Assembly (NCBI RefSeq): GCF_025147485.1 | Contig: NZ_CP102263.1 | Span: 4,105,501-4,169,500 of the forward strand | Length of the DNA: 64,000 nucleotides | Direction: 5' to 3' | Source of the DNA: Bacteroides uniformis | Lineage (GTDB): Bacteria; Bacteroidota; Bacteroidia; Bacteroidales; Bacteroidaceae | Shown here: positions 8,571-17,007 of the stretch, piece after piece | Position numbering within the stretch: position 1 is the stretch's first letter | How the letters are laid out: every line of letters starts with the position of its first letter | The notes under the pieces: generated by a model | What the model saw: the letters and a program-made list of their open reading frames with translations, nothing else | Databases searched by the model: none | Told to the model about the DNA's origin: nothing | Position numbers and translations under genes: made by a program

Positions 8571-9515
8571 TCAGAGTTTATCAAAATTGTCAATATCACT
8601 CTCCACCATCACATAATCTATCTTTTCCGAAGCATGACCGTATTGATAAGCCAGTCCCAGCAATGAGAAAATCATGGACATATAAACGCCGAATGCCTGG
8701 ACCACCGCCAGCAGATAAAGCACAAAGCTATAGGCTGCCGATACAGTGGCACCGCCACCTGCATCAGTCATTGCAAAGATATATTTCACAATAGTCCCGA
8801 TATACCATGGAATCATCGTCACTCCCTGCAAGATGGCGGCGATGAATCCCATAACAATGGAAATCAGTACGATACCTCCCCAGGTAGCGAAACCCAGTCG
8901 GTAGGCCTTCTTCAAGGCATCTATGATATAGATATCTTCGAACAGATAGACTGGAGCCCAAATAGCAAGTGGCACAGACACCACCACAACGAGCAGAACG
9001 AACAAGAACGCAATCGCCATGAACGGAATGACGGTGGCTATAAAACCAACAATAAGCCCTACAAACAGCACCAAAAGCACACCGATAATCATTATCAGAA
9101 ATACCCTTCTGACATTACGGAACAACAAGGGCTTCAGCATCCCTAACGTCACTCCCTCCAAGCATTCTTCCCGTTCATTGTAAGTACGGACCAATGCGTA
9201 GACCAAAGAGGTCAGCATGACAGTTCCTAGCAGATAGAGAACGGCATACAGACTGTAATAAGTCACCAGTGCCATGATGGACGCTCCGACAACAGAAGAG
9301 TCGAACGAGCCTCCGGTCATATCACCCAGAGCCATTGTACCGCTCATCAGCCCGTTCAAGCTCAGTCCCTGAAGCAGACAAAGCGGCAACATCAGATATG
9401 TGGTGAATTTCATCAACGGCTTCCAATTCTCTTTGATAAAATCAAAGGTAGCAGTTAGTTTCTCTCCAAAAGAACGTTGTACATACAGTGCGATTTTAGG
9501 TTTCTGTGCTTCCAT
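8571..9515 (-). CDS. Integral membrane protein, unknown function
   Basis: This 314-residue protein has about six to seven hydrophobic segments, including a long glycine- and valine-rich stretch around 165-200 and a last segment near 270-290. It resembles membrane proteins related to the glycerophosphodiester phosphodiesterase membrane domain but has no catalytic motif that I recognise. The start is fixed by the lack of another early methionine. Its 5' end overlaps the end of the upstream SpoIIM-like gene by 61 bases, an unusually long overlap. It belongs to the MoxR/DUF58 operon and is probably an envelope component. Confidence 0.75.
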   Translation of the reverse strand: MEAQKPKIALYVQRSFGEKLTATFDFIKENWKPLMKFTTYLMLPLCLLQGLSLNGLMSGTMALGDMTGGSFDSSVVGASIMALVTYYSLYAVLYLLGTVMLTSLVYALVRTYNEREECLEGVTLGMLKPLLFRNVRRVFLIMIIGVLLVLFVGLIVGFIATVIPFMAIAFLFVLLVVVVSVPLAIWAPVYLFEDIYIIDALKKAYRLGFATWGGIVLISIVMGFIAAILQGVTMIPWYIGTIVKYIFAMTDAGGGATVSAAYSFVLYLLAVVQAFGVYMSMIFSLLGLAYQYGHASEKIDYVMVESDIDNFDKL

Positions 9516-10459
9516 GCTTCTTTCTGTTTAGGTAAATAAATATAATAAAAAAAGATAAACGACAAAGAGAGTAGAATAAAGCCGAACCTCAAAGCATCCG
9601 GAAGTTCGGTATGGCGGGTAACGAATCCTTCTATAAATCCTGCCATGATGAATACGGGTACCGTACCCACCACTATTTTCAGTCCTTTTTTGGCTCCCCG
9701 TTTGAAAGATTCCAGCCTTGAATAGGTTCCGGGAAAGAGCCATCCGTTGCCCAGGGCAAGACCGGCGGCACCGGCTACAATAATCGCCCAGATTTCGAGT
9801 GTCCCGTGCAGCCAAATGGCAAGGAAGGACTCCCAAAGCAAGTCGTGCTGATAAAAGAAGGTTTGGAAAGCCCCTATCATGATACCATTGTTAAGGAGCA
9901 TGTATCCGGTGCCAAAACTGGTCAGCAACCCCATGGCAAAGCAGTTGAAGGAGACCATGATATTGTTCAGCGTGATACTCAGAAACATGGGGAACTCGGA
10001 GGAACCGTTATATACAGCCATAGGTTCACCATTAGCGATATTGTTCAAAGTCATATCCACATAGGAGTTTCCTAAAATCAAACGCACAAAATCGGGGTCT
10101 CCGGCAGCGGATACCACTCCTATCAATGCGCTGACCACAAATATAATGAAGGAAGCCACCAGCTCACGGCGTGCATCGTGCATGGCCGAAGGCACTTCAC
10201 GGGTCCAGTAGGTGATAATTCTTGACCATTTCTCGCGCTTGTTTCTATAAATGCGGTTGTGCAATGCCGAGGCAAGATTGTTCAGATAGATAGTGATGCG
10301 GGAAGCGGGGAAATGCGTTTGGGCAAAAGCCAGGTCTGCCGTAAGCTCCGTATATGCGTCGGCAAGCTCATCGGGAGACAGACTGTCCGCCTGCTCCACT
10401 ATTTTTTCTGCTTGTTTCCATTTTTCGATGTTCCGCCGGATAAACGTCACTTCTTTCAT
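9455..10459 (-). CDS. SpoIIM-like (stage II sporulation protein M) membrane protein
   Basis: I place the start at the ATG at 10457-10459, giving 334 residues beginning MKEVTFIRRNIEKWKQAEKI. A longer frame upstream would run into the divergent RDD promoter. After a cytoplasmic N-terminal region of about 100 residues come several transmembrane helices with the SpoIIM-family pattern, including NNIMVSFNCFAMGLLTSFGT and HGTLEIWAIIVAGAAGL. Outside Firmicutes this family has nothing to do with sporulation. In Bacteroidota it is paired with RDD, DUF4129 and MoxR genes, as here. The first gene of the leftward operon, it probably has a role in membrane or envelope biogenesis. Confidence 0.85.
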   Translation of the reverse strand: MKEVTFIRRNIEKWKQAEKIVEQADSLSPDELADAYTELTADLAFAQTHFPASRITIYLNNLASALHNRIYRNKREKWSRIITYWTREVPSAMHDARRELVASFIIFVVSALIGVVSAAGDPDFVRLILGNSYVDMTLNNIANGEPMAVYNGSSEFPMFLSITLNNIMVSFNCFAMGLLTSFGTGYMLLNNGIMIGAFQTFFYQHDLLWESFLAIWLHGTLEIWAIIVAGAAGLALGNGWLFPGTYSRLESFKRGAKKGLKIVVGTVPVFIMAGFIEGFVTRHTELPDALRFGFILLSLSFIFFYYIYLPKQKEAWKHRNLKSHCMYNVLLERN

Positions 10460-10521
10460 ACCCCATGAATATTTCAGAGAAGTTTTGTCTGAAATCGGTA
10501 ACAAAAATAAGAGAATAATGA

Positions 10522-10529
10522 TATATTTG
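10522..10529 (+). promoter_or_regulatory. -7 box upstream of the RDD gene
   Basis: TATATTTG followed by C matches TAnnTTTG and ends 30 bases before the RDD start codon. It lies in the 100-base spacer shared with the divergent SpoIIM operon. No clear -33 box is present at the usual distance. Confidence 0.55.
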
Positions 10530-10559
10530 CAATGAAATACTAAAAATGTTTTATCAGGA

Positions 10560-11285
10560 ATGGCAGAATCTACAATTATCACCGGGCAGTTTGTCCGCAT
10601 CAGTCAAACGCCTGCCAGTATCGGTGAACGGCTCATTGCACTGGTCATAGACTATATTCTGCTCGGATTCTATGTATTTTCTACTTTGGCCTTGTTTTCA
10701 CGGATTCATCTGCCCTCTGATTTCACGATGCTTTTCTTCCTCGCTATCGTCTACCTGCCGGTCTTGTTTTACGCATTTCTCTGCGAAATGTTCAACCAGG
10801 GACAAAGTCTCGGCAAGCGGCTGATGAACATCCGTGTCGTAAAAGCAGACGGTTCCACGCCCGGCATAGGCTCGTACCTGCTCCGATGGCTTCTCTTTCC
10901 TATCGACGGACCGGTGACCGGTGGCCTGGGACTTCTGGTCGTCCTTTTGACCAAAAACAGCCAGCGAATGGGCGACCTTGCTGCCGGCACCATGGTAATC
11001 AAGGAAAAGAATTACCGCAAGATACACGTCAGCCTCGATGAGTTCGACTACCTGACCAAAGACTACCGGCCTACCTATCCACAAGCTTCCGACTTGTCAT
11101 TGGAGCAAATCAACGTCATTACTCGGACCCTGCAATCGGGTAAGAAAGACCGTACACGACGCATTGCCTCCCTTGCGAAAAAAGTGCAGGAACTTCTCTC
11201 CATCACTCCTCATGACGGTAACCCGGAAAACTTTCTTCAAACCATTCTCCGGGACTACCAGTATTATGCCTTGGAAGAAATTTAA
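10560..11285 (+). CDS. RDD family membrane protein
   Basis: This 241-residue protein begins with an RDD domain: SIGERLIALVIDYILLG (about 21-37), with the Arg and Asp that name the family, further hydrophobic segments to residue 145, and SLGKRLMNIRVVKADGSTP in the cytoplasmic loop. The C-terminal 90 residues are charged and soluble. RDD proteins are small membrane proteins of mostly unknown function; some are linked to transport. The gene is divergent from the SpoIIM/MoxR/DUF58 operon, a pairing seen in other bacteria too, so it probably acts in the same process. Confidence 0.88.
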   Translation: MAESTIITGQFVRISQTPASIGERLIALVIDYILLGFYVFSTLALFSRIHLPSDFTMLFFLAIVYLPVLFYAFLCEMFNQGQSLGKRLMNIRVVKADGSTPGIGSYLLRWLLFPIDGPVTGGLGLLVVLLTKNSQRMGDLAAGTMVIKEKNYRKIHVSLDEFDYLTKDYRPTYPQASDLSLEQINVITRTLQSGKKDRTRRIASLAKKVQELLSITPHDGNPENFLQTILRDYQYYALEEI

Positions 11286-11410
11286 TACAAACTTCCAACA
11301 AAACCCAAGAAGTGTTAAGTCTTACGCTTATTTAAAATTCAAGCTGCATCTTTTTGGCTTTTCATTTGTTAATTAGCCAGAAGGTCTTAACTAAATAACA
11401 AAGAACAATT

Positions 11411-11986
11411 ATGAAACGAATCATTACATTAATCACACTGGTATTGGTAAGTGCATCTACCTTGATGTATGCACAGAGTAGTAACGAAACGCGCCGTGCA
11501 GAGCGTAAAGCCCAACGCGAAGCCCAGAAAGCACGCGAAAAAGCGGAAAATGAAAGGAACTATGCCATTGCCGTCCAGGCATTGAAAGAGGGCAAGTTTG
11601 TATTGGAAGCAGACCAGCTGGTATTCAAGAGAGGAAGGAGTGCATTTGTTTCATCGACAACAAACTTCGTTATGATGGACGGTGAACACGCATCTGTACA
11701 AATAGCTGCCAACAGTGCCCTTGCAGGCCCCAACGGAATAGGCGGCATCACAGTGGACGGCAGCAGAAAGGAAATGAAAATCACGACCGACAAAAAGGGA
11801 AACGTGAATTGCAGCTTCAGCGTACAAGGCATCGGAATATCCGCACAAGTGCATATCACACTGACCAACGGCGGCAATAATGCATCAGCAAGAATCAGCC
11901 CGAACTTCAATTCGAATACCCTGACGCTGAACGGAGTCCTAGTTCCATTGTCCCAGTCAAACGTTTACAAAGGGCGGGCTTTATAA
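11411..11986 (+). CDS. DUF4251 domain exported protein
   Basis: This 191-residue protein has a signal peptide (about 1-21, ending MYAQS), then a strongly charged segment rich in Arg, Ala and Glu (24-50) and a beta-rich DUF4251 domain (about 55-185) containing NFVMMDGEHASVQIA and GIGGITVDG. The family is nearly confined to Bacteroidota and has no known function. It is probably periplasmic or envelope-associated. The gene stands alone, 125 bases after the RDD gene, and is followed by two hairpins that separate it from the convergent glycosylase-like gene. Confidence 0.88.
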   Translation: MKRIITLITLVLVSASTLMYAQSSNETRRAERKAQREAQKAREKAENERNYAIAVQALKEGKFVLEADQLVFKRGRSAFVSSTTNFVMMDGEHASVQIAANSALAGPNGIGGITVDGSRKEMKITTDKKGNVNCSFSVQGIGISAQVHITLTNGGNNASARISPNFNSNTLTLNGVLVPLSQSNVYKGRAL

Positions 11987-12024
11987 AACGCTCCTTTTGT
12001 CCGTACAAAGTATGAAGAAAAGAA

Positions 12025-12058
12025 GATATTCATATCGTGTTCGCAGGATATGAATATC
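12025..12058. repeat. Hairpin between convergent genes
   Basis: GATATTCATATC (12025-12036) and GATATGAATATC (12047-12058) are perfect inverted repeats with a ten-base loop. The element lies 38 bases after the DUF4251 stop codon, ahead of a second, longer hairpin. It could end transcription or be a remnant of a repeat. It lacks a clean T-tract. Confidence 0.6.
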
Positions 12059-12080
12059 ATGTAGACATGAAATTAATAGA

Positions 12081-12137
12081 ATGCAATACAAGGAATTAAT
12101 GTTCTGTATAACAGTTTATTAATTCCTTGTATTGCAT
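12081..12137. terminator. Long hairpin between convergent genes, possible bidirectional terminator
   Basis: ATGCAATACAAGGAATTAAT (12081-12100) is repeated exactly in inverted form at 12118-12137. A 17-base centre contains a further 4-bp stem, CTGT with ACAG around ATA. It lies between the convergent DUF4251 and Fpg/Nei-like genes, where a bidirectional terminator is expected. The stem is AT-rich and much longer than ordinary terminators and lacks a proper T-run, so it may instead belong to a dispersed palindromic element. Confidence 0.55.
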
Positions 12138-12165
12138 ATAAAGGATTCTAAGAAGATGTGAACAT

Positions 12166-12999
12166 TTATTCTTTTATCTGTTGACACGTTGGGCAATAAT
12201 ATACCGAACCACCCATATAAGCCTCTTTTATGATGGTACTGCCACAACGGAGACAAGGATTCTTCCATGTTTTGGCAGAAAGAATGGTTTTGTAGCCTCC
12301 GGCGTTGCCATAAAGATCTGTTTGCGTATCGCGTCCGCCCTCAGAAGTCATATCCACCAATGTTTTTTTTAGAGCATTAAAAAGAACTTCTTTCTGATTA
12401 TCCGACAGAAGTAGCACTTTCTGTTTGGGATTTATCCGTGCATTGAACAGAATATCCTGCGTTACGCCGTTACCGACACCGGGAATATGCTGATTGGTTG
12501 CCAATAGAGCTTTAGCAGAGAGGGTCTTCTTTGCTTCGGCAACGAGTTTCTCAAATTCCGCTTCGGTGTATTTATCGCTCAACGGCGAAATGCTTTCCCG
12601 ACTCAATTTATAGTACTTATTGTCGATATAGCTATCAGGATAAACATTGATAAAACCATACATTGCAACCGTGAAGACAAGGAATGAATCATCATTAAAC
12701 GTCAGCAACAACTGGTAATTGGCAGGAATCTCATCTCCCGCACTATAATAACGGACACTGACTCCGTCGCCTATGTTCATGATCACATTATCCGAAAGAT
12801 TGAAATTGACAAACATGCCATATCCTTCGGATGAAAGGATGGTTTTGCCTACGAGCAGTTTACCATACTCCGACGGATTGCCGTTATAGAACGTAAACTT
12901 ATGCGGTTTGGTGGCATTGAATACCTGCGTGATTGTTTTACCGCTCAAGGCGTTGTTCACTTGTTTGCTCAGGGTGATAACTTCGGGTAATTCCAACAT
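12166..12999 (-). CDS. Fpg/Nei-family DNA glycosylase-like protein, lacks catalytic proline
   Basis: This 277-residue protein has the length and layout of formamidopyrimidine-DNA glycosylases: an N-terminal beta-sandwich, a helix-two-turn-helix region (PGVGNGVTQDILFNARINP, about 165-183) and a C-terminal zinc finger with four cysteines (CLRCG and CPTC). It begins MLELPEV, whereas active Fpg and Nei begin with a proline after the initiator methionine, which is the Schiff-base nucleophile; E3 is kept. In the zinc finger the usual QRAT arginine is replaced (MGGSVYYC). It therefore probably does not work by the standard bifunctional lyase mechanism. Similar variants are annotated as endonuclease VIII-like. 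The start is certain because it has the conserved ELPEV at the very beginning. Confidence 0.85.
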   Translation of the reverse strand: MLELPEVITLSKQVNNALSGKTITQVFNATKPHKFTFYNGNPSEYGKLLVGKTILSSEGYGMFVNFNLSDNVIMNIGDGVSVRYYSAGDEIPANYQLLLTFNDDSFLVFTVAMYGFINVYPDSYIDNKYYKLSRESISPLSDKYTEAEFEKLVAEAKKTLSAKALLATNQHIPGVGNGVTQDILFNARINPKQKVLLLSDNQKEVLFNALKKTLVDMTSEGGRDTQTDLYGNAGGYKTILSAKTWKNPCLRCGSTIIKEAYMGGSVYYCPTCQQIKE

Positions 13000-13078
13000 A
13001 TTATCTTACTTTTATTTTCGATAGGGATATATATTTCCGTTAATAACTCGTCAATAGCTAAATAATCAATATCGTTCA

Positions 13079-14173
13079 TTATTTTAACCGGACCACTTCC
13101 CCTATAATAGGCATCAACACGTTCAAAGAGTCTTTCTCTTTCAGATTCATGGCATTCTTCAACGGTTCGTCCCAGCGGTGTCTAGCCAAAGCATATTTGG
13201 AATGATGGACAGTCAGAATCTTTTCCGCATTCAAGTCCCTGGCCACTTGTCCCAAATATTGGGGCATGGTATGGATATATTTCCAATCTTCGTTATACTG
13301 CCCATTCTCCAATATGGCAAGGTCAATGCCGGGATATTGCTTGCCTATTTCGGCAAAATGCGTATCATATCCACTATCACCGCCCATATAAATCTTCTGC
13401 GAAGGGGTTTCGATAAGGAAAGAGGCCCATAGTGCCTGATTCGCTTTCAACGAGCGGCCCGAAAAATGCCGGGCGGGCAAGCAATGAAGCAGAAATCCCT
13501 TATCCAGTACAGTATCTTCAAACCAATCCAGCTCAACCAGGGATGATTTCTCAAATCCCCAATACTCGAAATGTTCACCTACCCCCAAAGGACAGACCAC
13601 CTTATCTACCCGATTTTTCAGCTGCATCACCGTTTCATAATCCAGATGGTCCCAATGGTCATGTGATATCACCAGATAGTCAATCTCCGGCATATCGGCA
13701 GGCTTGTAGGCATCCGCCCCCTTGAACGGCTTGTTTACAAACGAAACCGGAGAAGCCCCACAAAATACGGGGTCTACCAGTATACGCTTTCCGTCTATCT
13801 GGATAAAATAGGATGAATGTCCGAACCATACCAATACATTCTCGTCCTTGCTTATCTTGCTGAGGTCCGTCTTTGTAACCGGAATCTCTTTTTCAGGACG
13901 TAAATCGGTTTCTTGCTTAAACAAGAATCCCCAGAAAGCTCCCAAACGTCCCTTTTGGGAAGTCATCATCATCGTACTGTGCAGATTCCGGAATTCTCCG
14001 TCTTTGTAATGAGGCGACTTCTTAATCCTCTCCAACCGTTCTCCTTGAGGAGCCCTCCCGAAACTCGGCTGATTGACAAAAACGAATCCCACTATGACCG
14101 CAACAGCCACAATACCCACTATAATGCCAACTATCATACGTACTCTTTTCGTTTTTAATGAATTCATATTCAA
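13079..14173 (-). CDS. MBL-fold metallo-hydrolase, NAPE-PLD/UlaG-like, membrane-anchored
   Basis: This 364-residue protein has an N-terminal membrane helix (about 11-31, MIVGIIVGIVAVAVIVGFVF) and a metallo-beta-lactamase domain. The metal motif is SHDHWDHLDYE (H-x-H-x-D-H), preceded by LVWFGHSSYFIQIDGKRILV and DPVFCGASP, and followed by LPARHFSGR and GGDSGYDTHF. The arrangement matches bacterial relatives of N-acylphosphatidylethanolamine phospholipase D and of lactonase UlaG. The N-terminal anchor suggests that the catalytic domain sits at the membrane. The substrate is unknown. The gene has its own transcription unit, divergent from the PfkB kinase. Confidence 0.88.
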   Translation of the reverse strand: MNMNSLKTKRVRMIVGIIVGIVAVAVIVGFVFVNQPSFGRAPQGERLERIKKSPHYKDGEFRNLHSTMMMTSQKGRLGAFWGFLFKQETDLRPEKEIPVTKTDLSKISKDENVLVWFGHSSYFIQIDGKRILVDPVFCGASPVSFVNKPFKGADAYKPADMPEIDYLVISHDHWDHLDYETVMQLKNRVDKVVCPLGVGEHFEYWGFEKSSLVELDWFEDTVLDKGFLLHCLPARHFSGRSLKANQALWASFLIETPSQKIYMGGDSGYDTHFAEIGKQYPGIDLAILENGQYNEDWKYIHTMPQYLGQVARDLNAEKILTVHHSKYALARHRWDEPLKNAMNLKEKDSLNVLMPIIGEVVRLK

Positions 14174-14281
14174 TGAGGCTACATTTACAGCTGCAAATAT
14201 AGTCGAATTGTTATTAAATCACTATCTTCGCGCCCAATTTACGGAATCAATACAATAAAGCAATAAAAAGCCAACAAAGAA

Positions 14282-15157
14282 ATGAACACACACAGTCTAT
14301 GTTGCATCGGTTATATTACCCAAGATAAAGTCGTAACCCCTAAAAATACCATATATATGCCGGGAGGCACCTCCTTCTACTTCGCACATGCCATCAAGCA
14401 CTTGAATGCTAACGATTTTTTATTGGTAACAGCTTTGGCTGATACTGACATGGGCATTGTGGAAGACATTCGGAAAGAAGGTATTTCCGTCAAAGCCTTG
14501 CACAGCACACATTCCGTCTGTTTCGAGAATATTTATGGAGAAAACCAGAACGAACGTACACAACGTGTCACGGCAAAAGCAGACCCTTTCACCGTGGAAG
14601 GTTTGAAAGATACCGATGCACGGATTATCCACTTGGGCAGTCTGCTTGCCGACGACTTCTCTTTGGAGGTCATCAAGTTCTTGTCCGGCAAGGGACTCCT
14701 CTCGGTAGACGTGCAAGGATTTCTCCGCAAGGTGGAGAATGAAAAGGTGCTGGCCGTAGACTGGCCGGAAAAGAAAGAAGCATTGAAGTATATCCATATC
14801 CTGAAAGCCAACGAAGCTGAAATGGAAGTGCTGACCGGATGCAGTGAACCGCACGAAGCTGCATTGCTGATTGCAGACTGGGGCGTGAAGGAAGTGCTGC
14901 TGACCCTGGGAGATAAAGGTTCGCTGATATATGCCCAAGGAGAATTCCACGAAATACCCGCCTATCCGGCCCTTCAGATAACAGATGCAACGGGATGCGG
15001 AGACACCTATATGGTGGGGTATCTGTATATGCGCAACAAAGGCGCATCCCACCGGGAAGCGGGATGCTTTGCCGCCGCCATGTGTACCATAAAACTACAA
15101 TCACACGGGCCATTCTGCGGAACGGAGGAAGCGATAAATAACGTGATAAAAGGATAG
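14282..15157 (+). CDS. PfkB-family carbohydrate or nucleoside kinase
   Basis: This 291-residue protein is a small member of the ribokinase/PfkB family. It has the N-terminal MPGGTSFYFAHAIKHL region that holds the substrate-binding glycines, and the C-terminal signature TDATGCGDTYMVGYLY (about 242-257), in which D is the catalytic base and CGD corresponds to the GAGD anion hole. It transfers phosphate from ATP to a hydroxyl of a sugar or nucleoside in the cytoplasm. The sequence does not identify the substrate, and no pathway genes are next to it. It is convergent with hcp. Confidence 0.85.
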   Translation: MNTHSLCCIGYITQDKVVTPKNTIYMPGGTSFYFAHAIKHLNANDFLLVTALADTDMGIVEDIRKEGISVKALHSTHSVCFENIYGENQNERTQRVTAKADPFTVEGLKDTDARIIHLGSLLADDFSLEVIKFLSGKGLLSVDVQGFLRKVENEKVLAVDWPEKKEALKYIHILKANEAEMEVLTGCSEPHEAALLIADWGVKEVLLTLGDKGSLIYAQGEFHEIPAYPALQITDATGCGDTYMVGYLYMRNKGASHREAGCFAAAMCTIKLQSHGPFCGTEEAINNVIKG

Positions 15158-15174
15158 TTTCAGTACCCTTTCAT

Positions 15175-16836
15175 CTATAACCCGAATTTCTTCAAATCAT
15201 CTTCCACGCTACCGATACCTGCAATATGGAACATATCAACCAGTACCTTGACGACATTTGGAGAAAGGAAAGCGGGCAATGTAGGTCCTAAGTGAATATC
15301 CTTCACACCGAGGCTCAATAATGCCAATAATACAATAACTGCTTTCTGTTCGTACCACGCTATGTTGTAGACTATGGGAAGTTCATTAATGTCGTTCAGC
15401 TGGAATACTTCTTTCAGCTTCATGGCTATTACCGCCAGTGAATAGCTGTCATTGCACTGCCCGGCATCCAATACACGGGGAATGCCGTTGATGTCTCCCA
15501 AACCAAGTTTATTATAGCGGTATTTGGCACAACCTGCGGTCAGGATAACGGTATCTTGCGGCAAGGCTTTGGCAAATTCCGTGTAGTAGTCACGGCTCTT
15601 CATACGTCCGTCACAACCTGCCATTACGATAAAGCGGCGTATGGCCCCGGTCTTCACGGCATCTACCACCTTGTCTGCCAGTTGCAGCACCTGGTTATGG
15701 GCAAAACCGCCGATAATTTCTCCATGCTCTATCTCCACCGGAGGCTGGCATTGTTTGGCAATCTCTATGATTTCAGAAAAGTCTTTCCTACCTTCAGCAT
15801 CCTTATCAATGTACTTGCAACCCGGATAGCCGGTAGAGTTGGTGGTAAACATACGTTCTTTATACACAGCATTTGCCAGAGGAGGAACGATGCAATTGGT
15901 GGTAAACAGAATCGGTCCGTTGAAGGAAGTGAATTCTTCGCGCTGTTTCCACCAGGCATTGCCATAATTGCCTACAAAATGGGAATATTTCTTGAAAGCC
16001 GGGTAATAGTGAGCAGGTAACATTTCACCATGTGTATAGACATCTATTCCTGTGCCTTCAGTCTGTTTCAATAATTCTTCCATATCCTTCAAGTCATGGC
16101 CGCTAATCAAAATTCCCGGACGGTTCTTCACACCGATATTCACCTTTGTAATTTCAGGATTACCGTAAGTACCAGTATTGGCTGCATCCAATAGAGCCAT
16201 TGTCTTTACTCCAAACTCACCAGCTTCGAGAACCAGCTTCACCCACTCCTCTGCCGATAGAGACTCAACCGCAATGGTAGCCAGTGCGCGTTGCATGAAA
16301 ACATGAACCGTATCATCATTGAATCCCAGACGCATGACATGCTCCAGATAGGCAGCCATACCTTTCAAGCCATAGACAAGCAATTCTTTCAACGAGCGGA
16401 GGTCTTCATTCTGTTCACGCAGAACACCTACTGTCTTCGCTTTTCCGGCATAGTCATCACGCGTTCCCTGCCAAGTCAGTTCATCTACTTTGGGTAAGAG
16501 CACTTTGTTATGCTTGGCCTCTTGAATCAATCCATTACGCATGGTGATTCCTTTATCTACCCGCTTCAAAATGCTTTCATCATCGAAATTTGCATTCGTA
16601 ATAGTGCAGAACAGAGCATCCGTCACAAAGATATTCACTTCTTCGGAGACCGGACAATCTGCCTTGCGCAAAACATCGGCAACGACAGAGACACCTCTAA
16701 CCACAAACAGCAACAAGTCCATAGCTTGAGCCGTATGACTTTCTTTTCCACATACACCTTTCAGTATACAGCCGGTTCCTTTGGCTGTCTCTTGACATTG
16801 ATAACAAAACATGTTCGGTTCCATATTCTTATTCAT
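15175..16836 (-). CDS. hcp: Hybrid cluster protein (hydroxylamine reductase)
   Basis: This 553-residue protein has the N-terminal cysteine motif at C11, C14, C23 and C29 ([13 protein letters not shown] then CGK), spacing Cx2Cx8Cx5C, which marks the class I proteins of strict anaerobes with a [4Fe-4S] cluster. The hybrid-cluster ligands lie further on, for example in the [35 protein letters not shown] and DAGQCND segments. Hcp reduces hydroxylamine in vitro and acts as a high-affinity NO reductase in vivo. No hcr reductase gene is adjacent. The gene is divergent from two Crp/Fnr regulators and lies next to the nrf operon, consistent with a role in nitrosative stress during nitrite respiration. 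Confidence 0.96.
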   Translation of the reverse strand: MNKNMEPNMFCYQCQETAKGTGCILKGVCGKESHTAQAMDLLLFVVRGVSVVADVLRKADCPVSEEVNIFVTDALFCTITNANFDDESILKRVDKGITMRNGLIQEAKHNKVLLPKVDELTWQGTRDDYAGKAKTVGVLREQNEDLRSLKELLVYGLKGMAAYLEHVMRLGFNDDTVHVFMQRALATIAVESLSAEEWVKLVLEAGEFGVKTMALLDAANTGTYGNPEITKVNIGVKNRPGILISGHDLKDMEELLKQTEGTGIDVYTHGEMLPAHYYPAFKKYSHFVGNYGNAWWKQREEFTSFNGPILFTTNCIVPPLANAVYKERMFTTNSTGYPGCKYIDKDAEGRKDFSEIIEIAKQCQPPVEIEHGEIIGGFAHNQVLQLADKVVDAVKTGAIRRFIVMAGCDGRMKSRDYYTEFAKALPQDTVILTAGCAKYRYNKLGLGDINGIPRVLDAGQCNDSYSLAVIAMKLKEVFQLNDINELPIVYNIAWYEQKAVIVLLALLSLGVKDIHLGPTLPAFLSPNVVKVLVDMFHIAGIGSVEDDLKKFGL

Positions 16837-16859
16837 TTAAAAGTTTACATCATCTTTCC

Positions 16860-16905
16860 ATAAGATAAGCGGCACCTCAGCAATAAAAATAAGCAAGCTT
16901 ATTTT
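16860..16905 (-). promoter_or_regulatory. Candidate hcp promoter with palindromic operator
   Basis: On the minus strand a near-consensus -7 box TATCTTAT (16860-16867) lies 24 bases before the hcp start. Eighteen bases further upstream is the perfect palindrome AAAATAAGCAAGCTTATTTT as read on the plus strand (16886-16905). Its centre is 32 bases from the centre of the -7 box, which puts it near -39 from the predicted start, where a class II Crp/Fnr activator would bind. The weak -7 box and missing -33 box fit an activator-dependent promoter. The regulator is probably one of the two Crp/Fnr proteins encoded alongside. Confidence 0.5.
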
Positions 16906-16925
16906 CTATTACTTTCGGTTTGCAT

Positions 16926-16933
16926 TATCTTTG
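16926..16933 (+). promoter_or_regulatory. -7 box of the first Crp/Fnr gene
   Basis: TATCTTTG matches the TAnnTTTG consensus and would start transcription near 16940, giving a leader of about 68 bases before the start codon at 17008. Confidence 0.6.
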
Positions 16934-16964
16934 TGCAAAGATGAGAGTTCTACAACGCGAAAAC

Positions 16965-16980
16965 TGTCACGAATGTTACA
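16965..16980. promoter_or_regulatory. Candidate Crp/Fnr-type site in the leader of the regulator gene
   Basis: TGTCACGAATGTTACA has half-sites TGTCA and TTACA separated by six bases, close to the TGTAA-N6-TTACA palindrome upstream of nrfH (23882-23897). It lies about 25-40 bases downstream of the predicted transcription start of the first Crp/Fnr gene, a position suited to autorepression. This rests on pattern similarity only. Confidence 0.4.
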
Positions 16981-17007
16981 TCGAATCACAAAAAAGTAAA
17001 AAAGAGA

